From assembly GCA_028866335.1 (NCBI GenBank), contig JAGWIL010000094.1, positions 1-6,432 of the forward strand: 6,432 nucleotides of DNA, given 5' to 3'. This stretch comes from Rhodospirillales bacterium (GTDB lineage Bacteria > Pseudomonadota > Alphaproteobacteria > Acetobacterales > Acetobacteraceae). Position numbers and translations under genes: made by a program. Of the stretch, positions 1-6,236 are shown piece after piece; within the stretch, counting starts at the first letter, position 1; every line of letters starts with the position of its first letter. The notes under the pieces are model-generated. The model saw only the letters and a list, made by a program, of their open reading frames with translations, made no database searches and was not told the DNA's origin.

Positions 1-411
1 ATCACCCAGCCGATTTTTGAGGGCGGGCAACTTCTGGCGCAGCGCAAAGCCGCTATCGCTGCCTTGCAGGTGGCGGGCGCGCAATATCAATCCACAGTGA
101 TTTCAGCGTTTCAGAACGTGGCGGATGCATTGGCGGCGTTGCAGTATGATGCACAGACTCTGGCGGCCGCCGAATCCGCCGAGGCCGCTGCGGCGCAAAG
201 CCTCAACGTAACGCAGGCGCAGTACAAACTTGGCGGGCAGCCGTTTTCCTCCGTGCTAACGGCGGAGGTGACATACCAGAATGCGTTGGTAACCACGGTG
301 AAGGCCAGGGCGGCACGGCTTGCAGACACCGCGGCGCTGTATCAGGCGTTGGGTGGTGGCTGGTGGCACCGGCAGGATGTGAATGTGCAATGCTGCGGGA
401 TAATTCCATGA
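1..411 (+). CDS. TolC/NodT-family outer-membrane efflux protein, C-terminal part
   Basis: This is the 3' end of the outer-membrane channel of a tripartite efflux pump. The 5' part lies before the window. Frame 1 is open from base 1 and encodes 136 residues up to TGA at 409-411. The fragment opens with ITQPIFEGGQL, the 'xxxPIFdGG' element found at the start of the second repeat of TolC/OprM/NodT proteins. Long Ala/Gln-rich helices follow (about residues 15-75), then a QYKLGGQPFSSVLTAE segment matching the family's second hairpin, and a C-terminal YQALGGGWW, the usual end of NodT-type lipoprotein channels. In known pumps this protein trimerises into an outer-membrane beta-barrel and periplasmic alpha-tunnel. 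The gene ends 13 nt before the adaptor gene, so it belongs to the same operon. After GGGWW there is a 14-residue tail containing two adjacent cysteines (QCCGIIP), which is not typical. The N-terminal lipobox and specificity cannot be judged. Confidence 0.93.
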   Translation: MTQPIFEGGQLLAQRKAAIAALQVAGAQYQSTVISAFQNVADALAALQYDAQTLAAAESAEAAAAQSLNVTQAQYKLGGQPFSSVLTAEVTYQNALVTTVKARAARLADTAALYQALGGGWWHRQDVNVQCCGIIP

Positions 412-416
412 GGAAG
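410..416 (+). promoter_or_regulatory. Shine-Dalgarno of the adaptor gene
   Basis: GAGGAAG lies 8 nt before the ATG at 425 and overlaps the TGA stop (409-411) of the upstream outer-membrane factor. A ribosome finishing the first gene therefore stops on the initiation site of the second, which indicates translational coupling. It also supports ATG 425 as the true start. Confidence 0.75.
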
Positions 417-424
417 ACCGGACG

Positions 425-1570
425 ATGAGCCAGGGGCGCAAAACGGCGAAGCGGATGACGATCATGCTGCTGATCGTAATGGTGATCTTCGCGCTGGTAT
501 TTGGCTGGGGATTCCTGCGCGGCGTGTTCATCGCGAAATTCCTTAAAGGTTTTGCCAACCAGGTGCAGACCGTTGCCACCATAAAGGCCGAGGAGACACC
601 GTGGCAGCCTTCGGTGCAATCCGTCGGCACGTTGACGGCCATTAACGGCGCTTCGCTCTCGGCTGAGCTGGGCGGCATTGTTGACAGCATCGATTTTCAC
701 TCTGGCCAGGATGTGAAGAAAGGCGATGTGCTGTTGACGCTGCGCCCGAACAACGACCCCGCCGTGCTGGCGCAATTGCAGGCCCAGGCGCGGCTGGATG
801 CCATTAATTACGCGCGCGACCAGAAGCAATTCGCGGCGAACGCCATAGCCAAGGCGCAATTGGATACAGACAGCGCCAACCTTGCCGCTGCCAATGCCCA
901 GGTGGCGGCACAGCAGGCGACGATGGCGGAAAAGATTGTGCGGGCACCTTTCGATGGGCGGCTGGGGATTCGGCAGGTGAATCTTGGCCAATATCTCCAG
1001 CCCGGCACGGCGATTGTTACTCTGGAGCAGCTCGACCCGCTCTTTGTGGATTTTTATTTGCCGCAACAGGATATCGCGCGGATGCAGCCAGGGCAGGTGG
1101 TGGATTTAAGCGTGGATGCTTATCCCGGCCAGACCTACAAGGCGAAGATCGTCGCCATTGGCGCAACAGTCGATGCTTCCACGCGCTCTCTCGCCGTGCG
1201 CGGCGTGTTAGAAAACAGCGGCCTAAACCTGCGGCCCGGCATGTTTGCCTCGGTTTCGGTAGAGGCAGGTGCGGCGCAAAATGCGGTAACGCTGCCGCAA
1301 ACCGCCATTGCCTACAGCTCCTTCGGCAACACGGTGTATATCGTGAAACACGACAAGGATGCGAACGGCCATGCGGATTTGGTGGCCTCGCAGGTTTTCG
1401 TGAGGCTGGGGGCTACGCGGGGTGACCAGGTGCAGGTGCTCTCTGGTGTGAATGCAGGGGACGAGGTGGTAACCGCAGGGCAGGTGAAGCTGCATAACGG
1501 CTCGCTGATAACGGTGAACAACACCATCCAGCCCAGCAATAATCCCAACCCGAATCCGCCGAACGAGTGA
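425..1570 (+). CDS. RND efflux periplasmic adaptor (membrane fusion protein)
   Basis: The product is a 381-residue periplasmic adaptor that links the inner-membrane permease to the outer-membrane channel. Residues 12-30 form one hydrophobic segment after a basic N-terminus. There is no lipobox cysteine, so it is probably an uncleaved membrane anchor. The lipoyl/barrel-sandwich halves are visible at about 82-105 (GGIVDSIDFHSGQDVKKGD) and 170-200 (KIVRAPFDGRLG...GQYLQPG). Between them is an Ala/Gln-rich alpha-hairpin (about 110-168). A beta-barrel domain follows (about 205-280, LFVDFYLPQQ to LRPGMFASVSV), then the membrane-proximal domain (285-365). The tail is Asn/Pro-rich (SNNPNPNPPNE). Length and domain order are normal for the AcrA/MexE/MexH superfamily, and wording such as WQPSVQSVGTL and LNLRPGMF is closest to the MexH type from memory. 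An acidic DKDANGHAD loop at 310-318 looks like half of a calcium-binding loop. The substrate cannot be read from sequence. Confidence 0.95.
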   Translation: MSQGRKTAKRMTIMLLIVMVIFALVFGWGFLRGVFIAKFLKGFANQVQTVATIKAEETPWQPSVQSVGTLTAINGASLSAELGGIVDSIDFHSGQDVKKGDVLLTLRPNNDPAVLAQLQAQARLDAINYARDQKQFAANAIAKAQLDTDSANLAAANAQVAAQQATMAEKIVRAPFDGRLGIRQVNLGQYLQPGTAIVTLEQLDPLFVDFYLPQQDIARMQPGQVVDLSVDAYPGQTYKAKIVAIGATVDASTRSLAVRGVLENSGLNLRPGMFASVSVEAGAAQNAVTLPQTAIAYSSFGNTVYIVKHDKDANGHADLVASQVFVRLGATRGDQVQVLSGVNAGDEVVTAGQVKLHNGSLITVNNTIQPSNNPNPNPPNE

Positions 1571-1577
1571 TCCGGCA

Positions 1578-4500
1578 ATGAAACGATTCACGGATCTTTT
1601 TATTGCGCGGCCGGTGCTTTCCATCGCCGTGTCGGTGCTCATTCTGGTTATGGGCCTGCGCGCGGTGGGCACGTTGCCGGTGCAGCAATTTCCGCAAACC
1701 GAGAACGCGACGATCACCATCACCACCACCTATCCCGGTGCCTCGCCAGATACCATCGCCGGGTTTTTAACCACGCCGCTGGAAAACGCCGTGGCGCAGG
1801 TCAATGGCATCGACTACATGACCTCGTCCAGCCAGACGAGCGTTTCCACCATCACCGTTAATCTGGTGCTGAACCATAACCCGGATGCGGCCCTCACCGA
1901 GGTGCAGGCACGGGTGAATTCCGTGCTGAACCAACTTCCCACCGGCGCTGAGCAGCCGGTGATCACCTTGGCCATCGGCCAGGAAGTGGATGCCATGTAT
2001 ATTGGTTTCCGCAGCTCCGAGCTGACGGCAAACCAGATTACCGATTACATAACGCGCGTGGTGCAGCCGCAATTGCAGGCGGTGAACGGCGTACAGACGG
2101 CGGAGATTCTCGGCGGGCAGAATTATGCCATGCGAATCTGGCTTAACCCGCAAAAGCTGGCTGCCTTTGGGCTGACCGCAACCGATGTGTGGAATGCGCT
2201 GGCGGCGAATGACTTCATCTCTGCCCTGGGCAACACCAAAGGCACGATGACGCAAGTGACGCTGGATGCCTCGACCGGGCTGCATACGCCGGCGGAATTT
2301 GGCCAGCTTATTATTAAGCAGCAAAACGGCGCGATCATCCGGTTGCAGGATGTTGCCTCCGTAACGCTAGGCGCGGACACGTATGAGCAACACGTGACCT
2401 TCGACAATAAGCAGGGCGTGTATGTCGGCATCAAGGTGGCGCCGGAAGCCAATCTGCTGAACGTCATTTCCAGCGTTCGTAAAGTTATGCCAGATATTCA
2501 GGCCAATCTGCCCACCGGCCTGACAGGTCAGATCGTTTACGACTCGACCGTATTCGTGAATGCCTCAATCCAGGAAGTGGTGGCATCACTGGTCGAGGCG
2601 CTGCTGATCGTGACCCTGGTGGTGTTCGCGTTTCTGGGCTCGCCACGCTCGGTGCTTATCCCCGTGGTGGCGATTCCGCTTTCGCTTATCGGCGCTTTTG
2701 CGATGATGGCGGTGTTTGGGTTCTCTATCAATTTGCTCACGTTGTTGGCGCTGGTGCTGGCCATTGGGTTGGTGGTGGATGACGCGATCATCGTTGTAGA
2801 GAATGTGAACCGCCATCTCGATTTGGGCGAAAGCCCGCTGGTGGCAGCGCGGGCGGCGGCGGCGGAGCTGGCTGGGCCGATTGTGGCGATGACGGTGGTG
2901 CTCATCGCGGTTTATGTGCCGATCGCGTTTCAGTCCGGCCTTACCGGCGCGCTGTTCACGGAATTTGCGCTGACGCTGGCGGGTTCTGTCACTATCTCGG
3001 CCATTGTGGCGCTTACGCTTACGCCCATGCTCTCTTCTCGGTTTTTAAAACATGTGGACAGGGAAAAGCCGAACTGGGAAGGCAAGCTGATCAATTTCAT
3101 CGATGCGGCGTTTGACCGGCTGCACCGTGTTTATACAAGGCTGCTGCACGCCAGCCTCGATACGCTTCCGGTGACGTTGACGTTTGCGGTGATTATTCTT
3201 TGCAGCATCTACTTCCTGGCGGCAGGCTCCAAGAATGAGCTGGCACCGCCAGAGGACCAGGGTGTGGTGTTGTTCGCCAGCACCTCAGCCCCTGATGCGA
3301 CGATGGCGCAGAAGGCGATGTGGGACACCTACCTCAACGGCCAGATGCTGAAATACCCTGATGTACAGCATACATTCCAGATTGATGTGCCAGGCACGGA
3401 AATTCTGGGCGCGGTGCTGAAACCCTGGGGTGAACGCCGCCCGGCGGCGGTGTTGCAAACATTGATGCAGCAAACGGCGAATAAGGTGGATGCCGGCCAA
3501 CAGGTAGCGGCCTTTCCACTGCCGCCTTTGCCGGGTTCATCCGGCCTGCCGGTGCAGTTCGTTATCAAAACGACCAATGATTTCCCGACCCTCTATTCGG
3601 ATTCGCAGAAGCTGTTGCAGGCCGCACTTGCCAGCGGCAAGTTTATCTTCCTGCAAAGCGATTTGAAGATCGACCAGCCGCAATCAACCGTGGTGATCGA
3701 CCGTGATAAGGCTGCCGCATTGGGCCTGAGCATGAGCCAGATTGGCGCGGTATTAGGCCAGGCGCTGGGCGGCGGCTATGTGAATTATTTCGATTTCGAT
3801 GGGCGCTCCTACAAGGTTATTCCGCAGACACAGCGCAGCGCACGGCTTAATGTTTCGGATTTGAACAATTATTATATTCTCTCCTCAAATGGCATTAACG
3901 TGCCGCTTTCCGCCATCGCGACCATCCAGAATAATGTGATCCCGGAGACGATCAATCATTTCCAGCAGCAGAATTCTGCAACCTTGGGCGGCGTGGTGGC
4001 GCCTGGGGTAGCAGAAGCAGATGCGTTGAACACGCTGCAAACTCTGTCGAAACAAATTCTGCCGCCTGAAGATACGATCGACTACGGCGGGTTGATGCGC
4101 CAGTATGTACAAACCAGCAGTGCCTTTATTTTTACCTTTATCTTCGCGCTCATTATCATTTTTCTGGCTTTGGCGGCCTTGTTCAATTCGTTCCGCGACC
4201 CGCTTATCATTCTCGTTTCGGTGCCTATGTCGATCGCGGGCGCGTTGACCTTCATTTATATCGGCATCGGCGGCCTCAGCCTGAACATCTATACCGAAGT
4301 GGGGCTGGTGACGCTGATGGGGCTGGTTTCCAAACACGGAATTTTGATGACAGAGGTTGCAAACGAAGCGCGGCTGCGTGGCATGGATAAACGGCAGGCC
4401 ATTGAGTATGCGGCCAATATCCGGTTGCGGCCGATATTGATGACGACAGCGGCCATGGTGGTCGGCGTGTTGCCGCTGATTATCGCCAATGGGGCGGGGG

Positions 4501-4640
4501 CGGCCTCGCGCTATGCCATGGGCATGGTTATTGCGGGCGGGCTTTCCATCGGCACTTTGTTCACGCTGTTCGTTGTTCCAGGGGTTTATATGCTGCTGGC
4601 GGCCCCCCACAGGGGCGATGCGGCACAAACCGAAGCCTAA
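1578..4640 (+). CDS. RND multidrug efflux permease, HAE-1 family (AcrB/MexI-like)
   Basis: The product is a 1020-residue inner-membrane proton/substrate antiporter, the motor of the pump. The length is close to the usual HAE-1 size. TM1 is at about 10-30 after the canonical FTDLFIARPVL start. Large periplasmic porter loops follow (about 31-330 and 550-840). TM2-TM6 are at about 333-485, and the C-terminal TM set at about 845-1005. The proton-relay residues are all present: D401/D402 in TM4 (IGLVVDDAIIVVEN), K919 in TM10 (LVSKHGILMTE), and R949 and T956 in TM11 (RLRPILMTT), matching AcrB D407/D408, K940, R971 and T978. The gene should therefore be functional. It starts 7 nt after the adaptor stop. 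A recognisable Shine-Dalgarno is weak there (GAGTGA spans the stop), which suggests initiation by coupling. The N-terminal wording resembles the MexI branch. The exported compound is unknown. Confidence 0.96.
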   Translation: MKRFTDLFIARPVLSIAVSVLILVMGLRAVGTLPVQQFPQTENATITITTTYPGASPDTIAGFLTTPLENAVAQVNGIDYMTSSSQTSVSTITVNLVLNHNPDAALTEVQARVNSVLNQLPTGAEQPVITLAIGQEVDAMYIGFRSSELTANQITDYITRVVQPQLQAVNGVQTAEILGGQNYAMRIWLNPQKLAAFGLTATDVWNALAANDFISALGNTKGTMTQVTLDASTGLHTPAEFGQLIIKQQNGAIIRLQDVASVTLGADTYEQHVTFDNKQGVYVGIKVAPEANLLNVISSVRKVMPDIQANLPTGLTGQIVYDSTVFVNASIQEVVASLVEALLIVTLVVFAFLGSPRSVLIPVVAIPLSLIGAFAMMAVFGFSINLLTLLALVLAIGLVVDDAIIVVENVNRHLDLGESPLVAARAAAAELAGPIVAMTVVLIAVYVPIAFQSGLTGALFTEFALTLAGSVTISAIVALTLTPMLSSRFLKHVDREKPNWEGKLINFIDAAFDRLHRVYTRLLHASLDTLPVTLTFAVIILCSIYFLAAGSKNELAPPEDQGVVLFASTSAPDATMAQKAMWDTYLNGQMLKYPDVQHTFQIDVPGTEILGAVLKPWGERRPAAVLQTLMQQTANKVDAGQQVAAFPLPPLPGSSGLPVQFVIKTTNDFPTLYSDSQKLLQAALASGKFIFLQSDLKIDQPQSTVVIDRDKAAALGLSMSQIGAVLGQALGGGYVNYFDFDGRSYKVIPQTQRSARLNVSDLNNYYILSSNGINVPLSAIATIQNNVIPETINHFQQQNSATLGGVVAPGVAEADALNTLQTLSKQILPPEDTIDYGGLMRQYVQTSSAFIFTFIFALIIIFLALAALFNSFRDPLIILVSVPMSIAGALTFIYIGIGGLSLNIYTEVGLVTLMGLVSKHGILMTEVANEARLRGMDKRQAIEYAANIRLRPILMTTAAMVVGVLPLIIANGAGAASRYAMGMVIAGGLSIGTLFTLFVVPGVYMLLAAPHRGDAAQTEA

Positions 4641-4697
4641 CTTTTAATCAACCATGAAGTTATAAATAAGGTTTTGTAATTATTTAAAGTTGTGCCA
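4641..4697. other. AT-rich intergenic spacer between efflux operon and radC
   Basis: The first 50 nt after the permease stop contain only 10 G/C, in sharp contrast to the GC-rich genes on either side. This is where the efflux transcript should end and where a radC promoter would be expected. I find no good -35/-10 pair: TATAAA at 4661-4666 is -10-like but has only a poor TAACTT at the -35 spacing. A 7-bp AT-only dyad (4663-4669 with 4680-4686) is present but is weak evidence in such biased DNA. No hairpin followed by a T-run is seen, so termination of the efflux operon may be Rho-dependent or absent. Confidence 0.5.
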
Positions 4698-4701
4698 ACT
4701 T
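4687..4701 (+). repeat. Small hairpin competing with the radC RBS hairpin
   Basis: AAGTTG (4687-4692) and CAACTT (4696-4701) are perfect inverted repeats around a 3-nt loop. Its right arm shares bases 4698-4701 with the left arm of the stronger hairpin at 4698-4726, so the two cannot form fully at the same time. At 6 bp it is weak, and its significance is inferred only from this overlap. Confidence 0.3.
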
Positions 4702-4726
4702 GCGGTTTCATGAGGAAGCCGCAAGT
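4698..4726 (+). promoter_or_regulatory. Strong hairpin enclosing the radC ribosome-binding site
   Basis: ACTTGCGGTTTC (4698-4709) pairs with GAAGCCGCAAGT (4715-4726) over 12 bp, with one G-U wobble and a 5-nt loop ATGAG. The Shine-Dalgarno GAGGAAG (4712-4718) lies in the loop and right arm, and the first two bases of the GTG start (4725) are the last two bases of the right arm. In RNA this would occlude initiation. There is no T-run right after it (the next T-rich stretch is 4745-4749), so a simple intrinsic terminator is less likely. If translation really starts at ATG 4752, the hairpin is instead a leader structure. Confidence 0.6.
4712..4718 (+). promoter_or_regulatory. radC: Shine-Dalgarno that decides the radC start
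   Basis: GAGGAAG sits 6 nt before an in-frame GTG at 4725. The other in-frame candidates, GTG 4692, ATG 4710 and ATG 4752, lack a well-placed purine-rich site. The same heptamer serves the adaptor gene at 410-416. This makes GTG 4725 the best-supported start. Confidence 0.55.
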
Positions 4727-5465
4727 GCAGAACGGATTTGCCGATTTTTCGATGATCGAGACTCTGTCTCCGGAAATCCGCCCGGCGCCATTGGCAGTTG
4801 GCACGGATGGGCACAGGGCCCGGCTGCGCGCGCGGTTTTTGGCAGGCGGCCCGGAGGCGCTGGCGGATCATGAACTAATCGAGATGACGCTGTTTCTGGC
4901 CCTGCCGCGCCGGGACACAAAACCCATAGCCCGCACGTTGCTGGCCAAATTTGGCTCCTATGCCAATGCCATTTCCGCCCCGGTGCCAGAACTGCTGGGA
5001 GTGGAGGGGCTGGGCGAGGCGGGGGTTTCAGCACTCAAGCTTGTGCAGGCCGCTTCCCAACGGCTGGCGAAGGCCGAGGTGCTCTACCGCCCTGTGCTCA
5101 GCAATTGGGACAGGCTGATGGAGTATCTTCAGGCTGTATTGGCGCGGGAGAAGGTGGAACAGTTCAGGGTTTTGTTCCTGGACAATCGCAATCGCCTGCT
5201 GGCGGACGTGCCGCAAGGCACTGGCACGGTAAACCACACGCCGGTTTACCCGCGCGAGGTGGTGAAACGCGCGCTGGAGCTGAACTCCACCGCCATTATT
5301 CTGGTGCATAACCACCCCAGTGGTGATCCATCGCCCTCGGACGAAGATATTGCGATGACCCAGGAAATTAAAAAAGCCGCCAGTGCGCTTGCCGTGGTGC
5401 TGCATGATCATGTGATTGTCGGCAATGGCCGGTGGCTGAGTTTCCGCAAGGCGGGGTTGTTATGA
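4725..5465 (+). CDS. radC: RadC family JAB/MPN-domain protein
   Basis: From GTG 4725 the protein has 246 residues, normal for RadC. The N-terminal part carries GHRARLRARFL (29-39) and a helix-hairpin-helix-like stretch LLGVEGLGEAG (90-100). The C-terminal JAB/MPN domain has the metal-binding JAMM signature H-x-H-x10-D complete: H195, H197 and D208 in HNHPSGDPSPSDED, followed by DHVIVG (228-233). Upstream conserved VYPREVVKRAL is also present. A zinc-dependent hydrolase fold is therefore expected. Despite the historical name, a role in DNA repair has not been firmly established for the family, and its substrate is unknown. The start is uncertain: GTG 4692, ATG 4710 and ATG 4752 are in frame, but only GTG 4725 has a good Shine-Dalgarno, and that is buried in a hairpin. 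The 3' end overlaps the converging gene by 6 bp: the last sense codon TTA (5460-5462) is the reverse complement of that gene's TAA stop. Confidence 0.95.
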   Translation: MQNGFADFSMIETLSPEIRPAPLAVGTDGHRARLRARFLAGGPEALADHELIEMTLFLALPRRDTKPIARTLLAKFGSYANAISAPVPELLGVEGLGEAGVSALKLVQAASQRLAKAEVLYRPVLSNWDRLMEYLQAVLAREKVEQFRVLFLDNRNRLLADVPQGTGTVNHTPVYPREVVKRALELNSTAIILVHNHPSGDPSPSDEDIAMTQEIKKAASALAVVLHDHVIVGNGRWLSFRKAGLL

Positions 5466-6236
5466 GGCCCAGCCGGTGAGCACCGCCATGTATAATTTCA
5501 CCGCCATACGGCCTTCAATTTCCGGCAACGCGGCCAGTGTTGCCGGAAACAGCGCGCGCGGCGGAATGTTGCGGCTGCGCCCGGCCAGGGCGTTGGTTTC
5601 GCCTGCGTGCCGCAGCTCGTGCAGCAAGGCCAGCGGGTTGGCGTATAGGAAATTCAGCTCCTCAAGATCTGCCACCGGGTGCGCGAACCCGGCGCGTTGC
5701 AGCAGCCCGGCGCAATCCCGTAAATCCGGGAAGGGCGACACCCGCGGGCTTACCCGGCCTGTGAGCTGTTCTTCAGTTTCCAGCAAAGCAAGCCGCAGCT
5801 CGTGCAGTGTGCCCAGCACAGGCAGGCTGGCCAACAGCAGGCCGCCCGGCTTTAGCGCGCGGCGAAGCTGGATGAGCGCGCCGGGCAAATCGTCCAGAAA
5901 ATGCAGTGAAAACGGTGCCAGGATGACGTCGTATGTTTCGGCCGGCAGGCCGAAATCCGCCGGGCCGGGCAGTGTGACGGGCCTGCCACCGGCTACAGCC
6001 GCCATGGCGGGCGAGAAATCGGCGCTGTCCACCACCATGCCGCGGGCGACGAGCGCCGGAGCCACAGCCCCGCGCCCGCCGAAATCCAACGCGCGGGAAA
6101 ATCGGGTTGTGGTGTCATCCATCCGGTCCAGCAGGCGTTCGGCGAGGTCTTCCAGAACGGGAAGCACAGGCGCAAGCCGGCGCGCTGCCCTGTTCCGGTG
6201 TTTCACCATTGCGTCAAAATCGAAGATTGTCTGCAC
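5460..6236 (-). CDS. NDUFAF5-like SAM-methyltransferase-fold protein
   Basis: The product is a 258-residue class I methyltransferase-fold protein. Its N-terminus IFDFDAMVKHRNRAA resembles the 'iFDr...rdRAA' start of the BioC/NDUFAF5 group. Motif I is ALDFGGRGAVAP (49-60), a degenerate form of the usual DxGxGxG. An acidic strand-end follows (VVDSADFSPAM, 68-78), then DVILAPFSLHFLDD (103-116) and LKPGGLLLASL (128-138). The C-terminal stretch LLHELRHAGETNALAGR (204-220) matches the NDUFAF5 'L...GE(S/T)N' region. In mitochondria NDUFAF5 hydroxylates an arginine of complex I subunit NDUFS7 (NuoB in bacteria), so a complex I assembly role is a reasonable inference, but BioC or another methyltransferase remains possible. 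The GTG start has AGGGG 6 nt upstream. ATG at codon 10 would remove the family N-terminus, so I prefer the GTG. The start abuts comF with no gap, and the stop overlaps radC. Confidence 0.85.
   Translation of the reverse strand: MQTIFDFDAMVKHRNRAARRLAPVLPVLEDLAERLLDRMDDTTTRFSRALDFGGRGAVAPALVARGMVVDSADFSPAMAAVAGGRPVTLPGPADFGLPAETYDVILAPFSLHFLDDLPGALIQLRRALKPGGLLLASLPVLGTLHELRLALLETEEQLTGRVSPRVSPFPDLRDCAGLLQRAGFAHPVADLEELNFLYANPLALLHELRHAGETNALAGRSRNIPPRALFPATLAALPEIEGRMAVKLYMAVLTGWAS
5519..5549. repeat. Perfect 11-bp inverted repeat inside the NDUFAF5-like gene, past the radC stop
   Basis: TTTCCGGCAAC (5519-5529) and GTTGCCGGAAA (5539-5549) are exact reverse complements around a 9-nt loop. On the minus strand the region encodes FPATLAALPEI near the end of the NDUFAF5-like protein. 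On the plus strand it lies 53 nt after the radC stop, where the radC transcript needs an end. No T-run follows on either strand, so it is not a classical intrinsic terminator. A 3'-end stabiliser or pause structure for radC mRNA is possible, as is coincidence of codon use. Confidence 0.55.

Noticed and set aside
203..1066. Long open frame on the minus strand (287 codons) opposite the outer-membrane factor and adaptor
   Set aside because: It lies antisense to two clear family genes, crosses their junction, and its translation (rich in Arg, His and Pro) matches no family I recognise. It is a GC-rich shadow frame.
3885..4628. Minus-strand open frame of 247 codons opposite the permease C-terminus
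   Set aside because: It is antisense to conserved transmembrane segments including K919 and R949; the His/Arg/Gln-rich translation is typical of a shadow of hydrophobic coding sequence.
4650..4676. Possible intrinsic terminator after the permease (AACC...GGTTTT)
   Set aside because: The stem is only 4 bp with a long AT-rich loop, too weak to call a terminator.
407..4718. Repeated 10-mer CATGAGGAAG at 407-416 and 4709-4718
   Set aside because: The shared core is a Shine-Dalgarno sequence, so functional convergence explains most of the match; no longer repeat surrounds it.
4692..4804. Inverted 9-mers GTGCCAACT (4692-4700) and AGTTGGCAC (4796-4804)
   Set aside because: The arms are about 95 nt apart and short; chance complementarity is likely. 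It could be a third alternative pairing in the radC leader, but nothing else supports it.
5228..5250. Inverted repeat GGTAAACC / GGTTTACC with a 7-nt loop inside radC
   Set aside because: An 8-bp match is expected about once by chance in a window of this size, and it lies in codons for the conserved RadC stretch GTVNHTPVYP, which explains the bases.
6201..6229. Possible comF promoter TTCACC, 17-nt spacer, GATTGT
   Set aside because: Both hexamers match the consensus poorly, and such pairs occur often by chance.
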